DNA from: Paulownia fortunei
Taxonomy: Eukaryota > Streptophyta > Magnoliopsida > Lamiales > Paulowniaceae
DNA: 64,000 nt
Direction of reading: 5' to 3'
Assembly: GCA_019321725.1 (NCBI GenBank)
Contig: CM033114.1
Location: 18,704,278-18,768,277 of the forward strand
The position numbers and the translations under genes are program-made. Under the pieces are notes generated by a model, which worked only from the letters and a program-made list of their open reading frames with translations, had not been told where the DNA came from and did no database searches. This document shows, piece after piece, positions 1-12,655 of the stretch; position 1 is the stretch's first letter, and each line of letters starts with the position of its first letter.

Positions 1-311
1 TTACATATTGCTTTCCTCTGCTTTAAAGTTACTGATAACAAAGATCCTACACTTTTTGGTGTAAGGATGAGGGACGATATATCTATAATTTGTAGTACAG
101 TTGCTTCACTTTGACATGCTCATGTGTATCTGGTAAAAGGATTTGATGAACTGTTACACTATATATGACAGGCCCCAATTCATAGTGTTAAAGATCTGCT
201 ATTTGAAACGCATTATAGTATTTTTGGTGGAGCACCTTTCTAGATATCAGCGATCTACTATTAAACCTAAGCAGGAATTTGGACTGGAAATAACCCATGT
301 GCATCTCGCAG

Positions 312-1785
312 GTGACAATTCTGGAGCCTATGAAGATTCTTCAGCATCAAGTCTAACTAGCAATATCAAAACAAAGAAGCTCTTTGTGACTGGTATCTCA
401 TACACCTGTGGAATTTCTGTTCATGAATCATTGGCCCATGTTCTGCACATGAAGTATTAGTTGTGAAGTTTTACTATTTTGGAACTTAGCATATTACACT
501 ATGTTTTTCTATAGCATTGATGACAATGACTGAAGCCGTTGGAGGTCTGCATGGTGTTATGTCATAAATTTGGTCTCAAAATTTGACATCCAAAAGCTCT
601 ACAATCAATTTAAACAAATTGAGGTTTTAGTTTAGTGTTCATACTTTGAATCATTAAACACTAGATAAATTCTACTTCTGATTAAAGAATATGGTAAAAG
701 TAGGCTAAATGGATTAGAAGTTTGAACTTGAGATTAGTCTCTTTCCTTTGATTCGTCCAAATGGAATATGTATATCAAGAGCCGGGATTCTCATTCAGAA
801 AAAGGACTAATAAAGTGGTAACCGTAAGACCTTAGTTTACCAAATTGACTCCAACTGTGCCGCAGAAAATTACTATTTGCCTTCTCTAATTCTCTTGCAC
901 TCTCTACAGAATATCCATGCTAAAGCTTGTGAGCACATTCTATGGCCAAAGTCAGTGGCATTTGACAGTGTACAGACTCTGCTATGTTATAGCGCTTTCC
1001 CATTATAACTTAATCTGCAGGTTCACAGAAGTCTACCGTCTATATCAAGCTAGGATTTTTCATCCTTGATTAATATACAATAGGACGACTGCACCATATA
1101 TGTTCTACATTCTTTTCATACTGATATCATTTAACCTCATTTGATAGATTTTATTAAATAGCCAATAGCATATTTATATCTTCAACCTCGTTATTTGCCT
1201 AAAAAGTTAACATTGCTGCTGTATAGGGGTGTAAAAGTTTTACTCCATTCAATTATGACAAGCAAAAGTTCCCACAGCATTCATATTCTACAGCTGAGCT
1301 GAAAAAACTTCTGTCTCTGCAGGTCTGTCCTTCTATACATCTGAGAAAACCTTACGTGCAGCGTTTGAAGGTTTTGGTGAACTTGTTGAAGGTACAAACC
1401 CCGGGTCAAACAGGAGTTTATTACATACATACTTTAGAATGTGACCAAGTATATGAGTACCTTTATTCATCAAGTTTTCCACTGGCAACAGTTAAAATCA
1501 TAATGGACAAGATTTCCAAGAGGTCCAAAGGTTATGCTTTTGTGGAGTACACCACTGAGGAGGCTGCAAGTACTGCTCTCAGAGAAATGAATGGAAAGGT
1601 AGCTGCACTTGATGTTTTTTTACGCAATATTAAGGCCTTCAAACAGCCTGTTATTCTCAGAAAAATCAACTGAAGTTCATTTCCTTTCGTGCTTTCAGAT
1701 CATCAATGGCTGGATGATAACAGTTGATGTTGCCAAGAAGAACCCACCAAAGTATAGTAGGGGGCAACCAAGACCTACATCCTGA
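312..1785 (+). CDS. RRM-domain RNA-binding protein, organelle RRM (ORRM6-like), 3' part only
   Basis: Four exons join in frame: 312-392, 1323-1391, 1492-1598 and 1699-1785 (TGA). All three introns are GT-AG. The joined product is the last ~114 residues of a protein with one RNA recognition motif: RNP2 is LFVTGLS (split over the first two exons) and RNP1 is KGYAFVEY, followed by NGKIINGWMITVDVAKK and a short basic tail ending in RPTS. A single RRM at the very C-terminus of a small protein is the layout of plant organelle RRM proteins such as Arabidopsis ORRM6 (At1g73530), which act in plastid C-to-U editing; that assignment is from family knowledge and not proven here. The exon at 312 opens in mid-codon after a 'ctcgcag' acceptor, so the start codon and any transit peptide lie left of the window. 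Positions 1-311 look like intron. Glycine-rich or other single-RRM proteins are alternatives. Confidence 0.82.
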
Positions 1786-3654
1786 TGCATTAAATTTGAT
1801 TTTTTTTAGCAGGATTTTGGGGAATATGTTCTGTTTCTGCTCAAGTATACTTGACCTGACAGAGTGACAAGTCTGAGCAACGGTTGTATCTACCAGCATT
1901 GTTAGAAAAGGAGGAGCACCTCAAGAAGTAAGGCAAAGAAACAAAGGTTGATTGTATCATCAAATTCTGACTTATTACCTTTGGAGGGTTCCATTTCCAT
2001 TTGCTAGTCCAGTAAAGAAAGATGACTTTTTAATCAGTCGTGAAGTGAAGAAGAGATGGATAGTATAGATAAAAGGTGAGAGAGACTGCACACCATAGCT
2101 TGCAGAACAGAATTTTATGGATGATCTTATTGACTGCATGATGGTGCAATATTATGGATGATCATATCATTGGATTTCCATATGAAATCAACTTACCAAT
2201 TAATCCTGAGCATCCCTGCTGGGGTTTTCTCCTCTCTATAGTACTGGGATTAACAAAAATTGTAGGACAACTATATATGGACTAATTCTTTTAACCTTAT
2301 TGGTTTGTTTCTGCAAGTTATATGATCTGAAAAAAATTGCCCTTTTTGATGACTAGTGAGAGTGATTAGCTAGTAATTAAAATTCTAGTAATCAAAGTTT
2401 CAATCTTGGATTTCAATTCCATTACTGCCAAACAAGTAGAGCCTCAGTGAAACTCAAACCACCTTTTTAGTTATTCATTGTTTAATGAAGTTATTTGCTT
2501 ATGATTTCTCTTTCTAAGTTTATTTATCTGACATACTATTTGAGCTTAGAGTTTAATCCAATAGGCTCATTCCAAATTCTGGTGATTAGATATTTTACAA
2601 TCTTTGGAAAAAAATCAATAGTTTTTCAGAAATTATTGAGTTTTGTTTAATTAAATTGCCAAGACTCTACAGTTATGGCTGCCAATCAAGTTGAGAGAGT
2701 CGAGCCGGTTTCTCAAGATTTAAACCTGAAAGAGTTTTTCTGGTTAAAGCTTGGATTTGGTTTAAAAATTAATACAAGCTTTAACTCGATTCCGAATCGG
2801 TCAAATTCACTTTTTTTTTCTTTTTAAAAAAAGAAAATAGGTATAATAAACAATATAAATTTAAATTACCAAATAAATAAAAATAACAATGTCAAAACAC
2901 TTTAAAATAATCAAATTCAAATTCTATCCATGTTAAATTGATAAAATTATTAAATTTAAATTCATTTAGCCTAACACCTCTATAATAAACAAAATAAAAC
3001 CTAATGGATTGCCCACTTGTAAGTATTCCAATTATCTTTTCGTGTTGACTTTAAGGTTTTTGCCCTTTAATATAAGTTCTTTACATTGTCAGCGCAATTT
3101 TGAAATTAATGGATAGACGAAATTTTTTTATATCATTTATATATTGATATTATATTTATTTATACATTTCATATAAATATATATGTACGATATTTATTAT
3201 ATAGTATAATCCAAGACCAATTCAAATTGAGGTTCAATCCAATTCAACCTTCGTTTGTTATGACTTGAATTTAAATTCAAATCCTATTTTTATCTCTACC
3301 TCAACTTGATATAAAATTATATAAAACTCGACTTAAAAATTATTAACCTGAGCTTACATTTTTCAAGCTAGTTTGAGCTCAACGACAGTCTTATCTACTG
3401 TTAAGAGCTCTTGAGGCCGAGTCTATTTTAATATGATTGTTTTGTTTACGTGTATGTTTGAATTTAAAATTATTGATTATGAAGTAGTATTTAATATATC
3501 CACGTAACCAAAGATGTAATCGATTATTCTTAAAGGATATTTGTCATTCTGATATATCAAGAATATAATGAATCAATTCTCTCATAAAGAAAAAACACCA
3601 CTCATACCTCCCCACAGTCATTGTGCCTCAATCAAATCCTCACTATGATATTTA

Positions 3655-3990
3655 GGAGTGTAAAAACATCAAATCGAGCCGAATACAATATTTTTAAGTT
3701 TATTTGATTTTTTATCGATCTTTAAAATTTATATTTGAGTTTGGTTTGATAATTAATCAAATCGAGTTGCTTTAATCGAGTCGAACTCGAGTAATTTGAT
3801 ATTTTTATATATATTTTTTTATTTTTTGTTAATCAAGTGGAGCTCCAGTCGAGTTTCAAATCTTATTAAACGAAAAAAATATATTCAAGTTTAGTTTGTT
3901 AAATTAATAAATTAAATTCAAACAAATTTTTAACAATCGATAACGATTCAAATATTGATTAACTAAATTTATTTTTTAACCCCAATAATA
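3655..3990. repeat. Dispersed MITE-like repeat, copy related to 12130-12450
   Basis: About 330 bp rich in 'tcgagt'/'actcgag' words, starting near 'ggagtgtaaaaa' and ending near 'ttttaacccc'. The same order of words recurs at about 12130-12450: 'cgagttcgaataacttgat', then 'tatatatttttttt', then 'agtttgttaaattaat', then a final 'ttaacccc'-like end. The two copies are direct and diverged by roughly a quarter. Plant hAT-derived miniature elements often have this composition; I could not confirm a target-site duplication. Confidence 0.5.
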
Positions 3991-4302
3991 TCGTATTATT
4001 ATTTACTTATCTGTATCTCGGAAATTGACATAAAGTGAAATGTAGTAGTTGTATTCAAATTGTTTGATGTGAAATCTTAAATGTAGGTAATCGGTGATAT
4101 CTTTTGTAGATTGTAGCCATGATTATGGTCAAATGGAACTAATGGGTTCATATTTGACTATGATACCAAAAGATATCAATAAACAAACACAGTGAATGAT
4201 TTGTGATCCAAATGAAAAATATAGGAAAGTGTACAATCCATCTCTTTCTTTGTCTCGCCCCCTTCACAAGGAAAATGTAATTCATGAATCTCTCTCTGTG
4301 TC

Positions 4303-4318
4303 TATATATATATATATA
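4303..4318 (+). promoter_or_regulatory. Probable TATA region of the GDSL gene
   Basis: An uninterrupted TA run lies 60-75 bp upstream of the ATG at 4378, preceded by a pyrimidine-rich 'tctctctctgtgtc'. The spacing would give a 5' UTR of about 40-50 bases. It is also a simple microsatellite, so the exact core promoter is not certain. Confidence 0.35.
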
Positions 4319-4377
4319 CACACACACATATAAAGGGTGTTGCTTAGGTTTCATCACTCTTCATTGTCACACTTGAA

Positions 4378-7300
4378 ATGGAGCATAAGAGATTCTTCTC
4401 CTTCGTCTTCCTCCTGTCTTTACCTCTTCTTTCCACAGGTTCAAACTTTTCTTCAACAAATGAACATTCACACACACACGCACACACAAAAATGTGATCA
4501 GGGGAATTGGGTTGGGTTGGGTGGGTGGGGTGGGAGTGTTATGCTGGTATAGAACCTTTCTACATTAGGCTGATCAGTTCATGACATAATGATTAGTGAT
4601 TACTAATATATTATATATATGTTTCTGGGATTGATAATAATACTTACAAGTTGCAGAAGCATATCCTGGAAATGGATTTGAAGAAAGGGAAGGTGGGAAG
4701 GTGAAGCTTTTCGTGTTCGGGGACTCGTATGCAGACACAGGGAACCTGCCGAGTTCAGTTTCAAAATCATGGAAGCCGCCATATGGCATCACTTTCCCTG
4801 GAAAACCTTCTGGTAGATTTTCTGATGGTCGTGTTCTTACAGATTATATAGGTATATATCATTACACCATTCTTCCATATATACTCTCTTTTCTTGATCT
4901 ATTATATGGTACTAAATCATCTTATCTTTTTCTTTTTTATGTATTGATCATAATTGAATTTTTTTACGCAGTTAGAAGAAAACATATCGTCTTATATTTG
5001 TTTATAAAGGGCGAGGCTAATTATGTGCATTTTGAAATTAAACACTTTAAATTTATTTATTTTTTTGAAGCTTTTTTGTTGCATTTTTGAAGATAATATG
5101 TTGTTTTAGATCATTGATCTACATGTTCATCGTTTTACGTTGTGTTGCCATTATTTTAAAATTCGTGCATATCCTTTTTATAGGAAAAATGATATATATG
5201 ACTGAAAATAGAATATGTAAATAGATTAAAGGTTTAAATGGCATATTATTTTTAGTTAATTTTTTTAAATTATGATGTATTGGGTTCAAATCCACCATAA
5301 TAGAATCTTTATCTATTTTCATAGTAGTTGTTATTTAATTATAAATTGTTACTAGTTATTAAATATTGATTGTTGTTATTATTGATATCTAATATTTATG
5401 CTGTAGTAATACATGCAACCGATTCACTAAGTAAAAATAAAATAAAAAAATCTTACAAAATCATGATGCGCAACATTTTTAGATTGAATTGTTACATTTA
5501 TATACGTACATATATGTTTATATATCTGTATATCATTCATCAATTTTGATAATAAATAAAAATACTCATATATAAAATTGCAATATACTACCCTTTTAGA
5601 ATATTTAATATTTTCTTTCAAGAATTTCTTTTCTTACAAAGGTCAAGCAGAATTGATATTCCTACTTGCCAAGTTTTCTTCACCTAATCACCCTACCACT
5701 CTACTTGAATCAAACAATCTTGGATTTTTTTTTTTTTAATGTGGTGGTTTAATTATTTATTAAGCTTCATGGGCAAAACATATATACATGTGCAGCTTCA
5801 TTTCTTGGTATAAGATCCCCATTGCCATACAACCTCAAGAATTTCAACAAGAAAACGACACGATATGGGATCAATTTTGCCCATGGAGGGACAGGAGTGT
5901 TCAGAACACTGGTTGATCAACCAAACATGACTACACAGATTGATTTCTTCCAACAACTTATCGATAAAAACGTGTACACGACTCAAAATCTGAGTTCGTC
6001 GATCGCCCTTGTGTCCGTGGCAGGCAATGACTATTCTACTTATCTAGCCAAAAATGGCAGCTTAGAGGTAAGGTTTGTTGAACTAATCATACCTGCAGTT
6101 AAGTTGGGATAGGTTAACTATATTTTAGGTTTATATATACCCTAATCAAGAAAGTAAAGAATTCAAAGAAGAAACTGAAGAACAAAACTAGTTTATGAAG
6201 AACTAAGGGCAAAAATTGTATAATATATATATATATATATATATTTTGGGTGGGAACCAAGGCCAAAAATGAGATGAAAATTTGGAAATTCTTTGGATTT
6301 GCAGATTATGGTGTAGCAAAACCCTATTGCTTCTTGAAATTGATAATGAATTGATTGCATAGGTTAATTCGAACAACACAAAAAAAAAAATAAAAAAAAA
6401 TTGATTGCATAAGTTAATTTGTTTCGATTTTTTTATTTCATTTTTATTTATTCATTTATAGTTGTTATATGTAACTTTCAAGAAATTATGCTCCCCTAAA
6501 CTACTAATTAACATTTAAAGTCTTTCTAAGCTTAAATAATCTAAAAAGTAATACTATAACATACTCGACCTCTATTCAAAAATTATAGCTCAAATTGTTT
6601 TTGAATTATCTTATCATATTAATTTTTTATATATAATTGAATACTATTAAAATTTCATATCTAACATGTGTAATATTAATTTAACTTCTTGAACTAAAAA
6701 AATCGACTAAACTATTCATTATTGCACTTAAAAAAAAAAAGCTTCAAATCCATTGATCAACATCTATAGACCAAATTAAGATTCTGGGATACAGGAAGTA
6801 TCATTTGGGCTCAAAATCTAAATAAATGTGAAAAAAATATTTTTATCGTATATTATCGTTAACATTAATTCTGTCGTACAATCTCAAATTGACGTGGATT
6901 TTGTGCTAACTTTGTGAATCAGGAATTGCCAGGATTCACCAGATCATTGATTAATCAGCTCATCTTGAATGTTAGGAGGATAAATGGTTTTGGAATCAAG
7001 AAAATAGGCATCACAGGGATTGAACCAGTGGGCTGCTTGCCTAGAAATACTGCCTCAGCTTCATATGAAAATTGCAATGCAGCAGAAAATAAATTTTCAC
7101 AGTCCCACAACCAACTCCTCAAGCAGAGTATTGTAGCATTAAACCATGAAGCTGCTGCTCCTGTGTTCGTATATCTTGACCTGTATAGAGCTTTCATCTC
7201 AGCCCTGAAAATAAAGCAAAACCCTCCAGGTAATAAGCAAGAAAACCACAACTTTTTTCATATAGTATGAATTTTTTAATTCCAAATGATACTACAAGAA

Positions 7301-8206
7301 AAAAAAAAAAAAGTATTATTGACAAAATGTTACACCTTGAAAATTGTCATTAATAATATTTACACCGTGATAATAATTTTTATGAATTTGATGGGGACAA
7401 GATTGTTTTTAAGTTGTCGTGGATGATAATTAGCGACATATTTATACTCGTTGAGGGCACAATTATATATAGTCATAGAGTTGATTGTGGGTTGTGGTAA
7501 TTTGTACTGTCACTATACATGTATCTTTAATTGTAACTATTGATAATTAATGTACAACTCTCGTATTATTAATTGTTAGTATTGATATCTTATATACACA
7601 CAATTTCGTTACTAGTAAAAATGTAAAAATTGTTATTATAATGAAATACAAAATTTTCTCACTCAATATGTATAATTTAACTCGTATTATATAATTGGTG
7701 ACATCTTTAACATTGTAAAGTGATATTTTATAACTAACATTCTTTTTTCTTGCGTTGTATGACTAACTTGTTACATATAACGATTTTGCACACATTTTTA
7801 ACATATGTGTGACATTAAAATAACTTTTAACGTTGTTACTTGTCACTAACATATGTTTTCTTGTAGTGTATGCCTAACCGAATAGATATCAAGATTCTGC
7901 ACACATAATTAATTGACACAAACATTTATAACAAATTTCATGAAATTATTTCTAACATCCTAATGTTCTTAATTATTCTTGTCTCTCTTTTCCATTATAG
8001 GAAACTTATCAAATAAATTGAAGCCATGCTGCGTTGGTGTAAATGGTGAAGACTGTGGCTTAGTTGACAAGAATGGGAAGAAGAAATATGTTGTGTGTGA
8101 GAATCCAAAGCAGTCATTTTTCTGGGATTCAATACATCCTTCCAACGCTGGTTGGCGGGCTGTTTATTCAGCTCTAAAATGCTCTCTCCATTCTCTTCTG
8201 CTGTGA
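4378..8206 (+). CDS. GDSL esterase/lipase (SGNH hydrolase, At5g03610-like), five exons
   Basis: Exons 4378-4438, 4657-4851, 5796-6067, 6923-7229 and 8001-8206 (TGA) join without a break into 346 codons; all introns are GT-AG. Residues 1-22 form a signal peptide (hydrophobic FFSFVFLLSLPLL), so the enzyme should enter the secretory path. Block I is FVFGDSYADTGN with the nucleophile Ser44. Block II is NFAHGGTGVF (Gly116 region). Block III is VAGNDY (Asn163). Block V is DSIHPS with Asp321 and His324. All catalytic and oxyanion residues of the SGNH family are therefore present. The length fits the family (about 340-380 aa), and the KLFVFGDSYADTGN start matches the At5g03610/At3g09930 group. The likely activity is ester hydrolysis of lipid or acylated substrates; the real substrate cannot be read from sequence. 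Intron 4 carries a CACTA-type insertion (7290-7868), but its splice sites are intact, so the gene is probably functional. Confidence 0.92.
7290..7868. mobile_element. Non-autonomous CACTA-type element in intron 4 of the GDSL gene
   Basis: The left end reads 'ACTACAAGAAAA' and the right end reads 'TTTTCTTGTAGTG', an inverted repeat of 12-13 bp with the CACTA hallmark (the first C on the left is now T). The element is about 579 bp and has no coding sequence. The interior has short recurring words ('gttgtcgtgg', 'gcgacata'), as in subterminal regions of this class. The flanking triplets (tga / tat) do not match, so the target duplication is lost or the ends are slightly off. Confidence 0.7.
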
Positions 8207-9949
8207 ACATTATTATCTCTTCCTTTCTCATTTTCTTGTTCTGAACTTTGTCGTACCATAAAACATGGAGAGTACTTATAACTTCTTTATTAAATCCTAT
8301 GTTTTAACATATCATTTTTGTTTCTTCATTGTGTTGAAAAGCATATATGATTTTCCTCAGCATACACTGAAAAGAAAAGAATATTTACTTGTTTACTTAG
8401 GTCGATATGATATGAAGTACGGGTAGTTCATTGGGAGGATTGTCCTCCCAATTAGAAGTTTTTCTTTTATTAGAAGTTTCGACCTAATTGAAGATGACAA
8501 GTGTCGCAAGCTGATGGTCTATTTAGAAATCAAGTTTGAAAAGATTGAAAAAATCACTCATACCCTCGAGCGATCAAGTATTTCTAGAAAAGGTAAGGAA
8601 TAGAAACCTATGTTAGAAATCGCCTTAATCTTTCTGTCAAGGTTATTTCTCGTTTGTTTTGAGAAAATTATTTTGATAGTAGGATTGAAAAATTTATGAA
8701 AATTCAAATGTGTTTAAATATTTTATTGGGAGAAAATAATATGATATATTTTGGAAAAAAAATTTAACTAGATGTTTTATCAATGTTATTTGTTTTTGTT
8801 AGTGGAAAATATTTTTAACTGTAAATGTCTTATTATTATTATTATTTTATTATAGTTAGTAGGAATATAATATAATATATTACTACATAATTAAAGTAAT
8901 GAGAGAATGAAAATGTATTTTCCAGAAACATTAATACCAAATATGTTTTTTATTCCCAGATAAGTAAAACATTATTGGGAAATAAAATTAAACAAAGCCC
9001 AATTATTTCCATTTACTCCTAGAAAAAGGTAAGGAATAGTAACTTATATTATAAATCGCCTTAATTGTTCTGTCGAGGTGTTCATGTAAGGTTGTTTTAC
9101 AAATCATCTATGCTACTTTGAACTCAGTATTTCAATTTTGTATTTTATATCACACTTTCATAGCATGTGTATATTATTAATATCAATTATATTTATAAAA
9201 AAATATTTTATACACTTAACATATATTTCTTATAAACGATAAAATACCAAAATAGAATAGATGATCTTAATTAACTACTTGCGAGTATAAAAATGGAGCC
9301 CAGTGGAAGAAAGAAGAAACAAATAAAGAAAATCACTTGCCTGGAGGGTTAATTGCTTTTTATCCTCAAAATCGAAATGTTTAATATACCTATTTTTTAA
9401 AATATATATATATATATATATAGGTTGAAAAAGGTTCTTTACACTTTTTAAAAGATGTATGCCTCCATGCACAAATTAACAGGGTGTTTTGTAAGAGAAA
9501 CATACTATAATACCCTCACTCCCTCGACGTAAATTCAAATAAATTTTATTTTTATTCATTTTTTCTTACGTTTCTTCATCCCCATTTTATATTTATTATA
9601 TTCTTTTTTTTGTTCCCTCCAACTTCATCTCAATTTCCGCATTCAGATATGGACCGTTGCACTTCATTAAGTAGCTATAAATATGTAAATCATGATTAAT
9701 TCATTTTTTCTATCATTTTTTTGGGGAAAAAGATATTCTACGACTTGGCACGGGACTATAAATTTATAGCTATTACATGATAAAGTAGAAATATTATCTT
9801 ATGTGGGAAAATCAAATTGAATTTCATTTCCCAACAAACAAATTAAATATTGTATAATCTAATCTAACATTTGAATAATATACTATTTTTTTACTTTATT
9901 AAAAAGAGTCTAAAATACTCTTTGACAAACTAGTTTAAAAATTTAGCTC
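8207..9949. other. Intergenic, AT-rich; one perfect hairpin and a ~60-bp direct repeat
   Basis: No gene is visible. The start should hold the 3' UTR of the GDSL gene. At 8430-8452 there is a perfect hairpin with 10-bp arms ATTGGGAGGA / TCCTCCCAAT and a 3-base loop. A ~60-bp word is repeated directly at about 8584-8645 and 9020-9081 ('aggtaaggaatag' followed by 'aaatcgccttaat' and 'tctgtc'), about 85% alike, which suggests an old local duplication or the ends of an unidentified element between them. A TA microsatellite lies at 9402-9422. Confidence 0.5.
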
Positions 9950-10344
9950 ATTTTTCCATAAGTTTATTATCTTTCCAGTCCTCAATGTATATTACATTTG
10001 ATTATGTTACTTATATTGGTAATTTAGGATATAAAAGAAATAATTTCCTCAAGCTTGAAACGAGTAAAGAAGTTTTCAAAACTACCCAATGAAATACATA
10101 TATACATATATAAATATATAACTAATAATCTAAATAATAATTATTCAAATTGCCATTGATTGCCATTCAAACAAAGAAATTGGGCTTTCCCTCAAGTGAT
10201 AATGGGTTGAGCCGCTCCAAGTCCAAAGCAATATTTATTACTAACCGACGAGACCAAGAGCATAAGAAGGTTTTGAAGACTTTCCTTATGTATACTTACA
10301 TGGATATAAGTATGATAAATCTTTTATCTATTGAAAAAGCTAAT

Positions 10345-11420
10345 ATACGTTGGAATTATGGGCATCCCATATTGAAAGTTTAAGGGTGAATGGATAAGTC
10401 TTTCATACTTTTTTAAAAAGAGTGTCTTTAATGTGGGTGTGTATTCCACAATTAAAAAAAAAATAGAATAAATTTGTCTTGTATATATAGAATTTTTCAT
10501 CAATAGAGTAAAAATATAGCTCTTGTTATGGTCCATTAAGGTGGTCCAAGTGAACTTGTGACTAATTTAACTAGTTCAAGAAGCTACGAGTTTACACTTG
10601 CATGTACGAGCACCTTGTAAAGGTCGCATTGACAGTTTAAAAGTGGATGCACATACGTATCATCACAAGAAATTAATGAGCCTTAAATTTTTCAAAATTG
10701 AATCGGTTTGTGGTGGAGTGGCTTGGCCATTGAAAAATTTAGTTGATTTGTGGTGGAGTGGCTTGACCATGGCTCAGTGATGTAGAGTAGGACCCCGTGG
10801 CGTAATAATGTACGATTGGACGTTGAGTGGACATGACTGTTCAAGTTGCTACTGACGAGGAGTGTACGAAAAGCTGCGATTGGTCCATTATGCTGATAAG
10901 GCGAGAGTGGCTCGACTCAACTGTTCAGTTTGTAGGGGTGTATGGTAAGATCGTGGACCTTTGCGAAGATCATCCGTAATGCTGATGGGGCGAAAGTGGC
11001 TCTACTCAATCATTCAGGTGTATGATAATGTTGTGGACCTTCGTGGAAAGATGCGACAGAATCACTAGATCGAAACTAAAATCTCAAAAGGTGCGATCTA
11101 ATAATTCAGATCAATGTAAGTTAAAAGACAATGAAAATACATGAAATTTTATAAATAGGCCCTAGGATTCATTTTCTTTACACCATGAAATTATATAAAT
11201 GGGCCCATGATTCATTTTCTTTACACCAATCATTCATAATTGGATAGATTACTCTTTTCTCTCTCTTTGAACTTTCTAAAATAATTTTAATTATGTTAGA
11301 ATTCATTTTCATCCTTTAAAAAAGTATATAGTCGAGTTTTGACTCGACCGATAAAATTAATATAATGTTGTACTAATATTATACTGAAATATTGTATTTT
11401 AAGAGACAAATGTCCATAAT
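10345..11420. mobile_element. Copy-A-only insertion built of successive tandem duplications
   Basis: Copy B has under 100 bp between the matching flanks (about 23295-23390). Inside, three short tandem duplications follow one another: 'tttgtggtggagtggcttg' at 10708 and 10749 (period 41); a ~90-bp unit with 'tgctgat..ggcga..gtggctc' ending in 'gtggacctt' at about 10870 and 10968; and a ~40-bp unit with 'ttcattttctttacacca' at 11148 and 11187. It is locally richer in G+C than its surroundings. A 'tataaatagg' box at about 11155 and pyrimidine-rich sequence after it resemble the promoter part of a solo LTR, but I found no TG...CA ends with target duplication. Class unknown. Confidence 0.5.
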
Positions 11421-11879
11421 CCTATAACAATGTGCTAATATTAAATAAAAAGATAGTTAATCTAATTAATAATCATTATACATGTCGTTTCACTTATATG
11501 AATCTTCCGTAGTTAAAATTACCACATCATGCATGTCTTCATAATTGGGATTACCATATGAAACATTGATTCATCGTAATCATCAATACGATCAAAAATT
11601 AATTAAATTAAATTAGATAAAATTAAATATTACGTTAGAGTCACAATTAAAAAATAATTTAAATAAAACGATACGATTATATGTATATATTTATTTTAGT
11701 CGATTTGATTTTGATTTTGATGTTGATGTTGATGGAACTTTCCATCTATAATATTGACTTATTTAGAAGAATGAAAATGTTATGGTGGTGGCATGCCAAT
11801 ATTCAAGGATATATAAATTGTTATTTGGTTAAGTTATGGTATCATTAATAATAAAATTTAAAGATGAGGAGTTTAATGA

Positions 11880-12655
11880 TTTTGACGCTAACAAATAAAA
11901 GTATTAAATAATTTTATTTTTTCTATATGATTTTTAAATAAAATTGATGTTTATCTCTAATCTTCAATTTGCAAAACAACGGAAGTATTAGAAAGGAAGT
12001 TATGTGTTTCTTGGCTTTTTCTATGCTTAAAGTTAGTACAAGTCTCGTGGGAATATTAAAATATTAAAATATAATTTAGATTGATTTAGATATAGTTAAA
12101 ATTTATCCACTCTGGGAGAGAAATTTTTTATGCATAAATGAATCGAATCGATTTGAACACATTATTGCTTAAACTCACTTGAATTTTTGTTGAATTTAAA
12201 AAAAAAAAAATTGAGTTTGATTAGATTGTCAATCGAGTTGAATACGAATCGAGTTCGAATAACTTGATTTTTTTATGTATATATTTTTTTTCACTAATCG
12301 AGTCTAATTCGAGTCAAATTTTAAATTTTATCAAATAAAAAAATATGTTCAAATTTAGTTTGTTAAATTAATGAATTAATCTCAAATGAGTTTTCAACGA
12401 TTTCTATCGAATCAAGTATCTAATAATTTAATTTAGTTTTTACCCCTTATTATTTGTATAGAGAGAGCGGTACAATTATTTTGTATAACAATTATTCTTG
12501 TAGATTATTTGTTCAAGAACTGTATTATTCCAATTTTTGTCCTAAAATAGTTTATACTCATATCTAACCCAAGCATATCATAGCTCATTTCGATCCATTC
12601 ACGAGTAAATTAATTTGATTCAACATTATTTAAATCTAATCACTTAAAATTAAAT
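11880..12655. mobile_element. Copy-A-only insertion holding a MITE-like repeat
   Basis: Relative to copy B (join near 23755, 'tttaatgattgatatataaa'), copy A has about 780 extra bases between 'gtttaatgatt' and 'gtgatatataaa'. Its middle (about 12130-12450) is the dispersed 'tcgagttcgaat' repeat also found at 3655-3990. Either an insertion in A or a deletion in B would explain this; the presence of a dispersed repeat favours insertion. No open reading frame is present. Confidence 0.55.

Larger units (their letters stand above)
1786..4377. other. Intergenic region with decayed short transposons
   Basis: No coding region is visible. The first few hundred bases should hold the 3' UTR of the RRM gene. 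From about 2670 to 3420 there is an AT-rich stretch whose ends carry words such as 'gagtcgagcc' and 'gagctcaac', typical of old hAT-type miniature elements in plants; I could not define exact ends. A second such unit is listed separately at 3655-3990. The last ~150 bases are the promoter and 5' UTR of the GDSL gene. Confidence 0.5.

Noticed and set aside
143..460. 105-codon open frame at the window start
   Set aside because: Only its last third (from 312) matches the RRM exon; the rest is intron sequence and the frame reads past the 392 splice site.
4701..5090. 129-codon frame starting within the GDSL gene
   Set aside because: It is exon 2 plus read-through into intron 2; the real exon ends at 4851.
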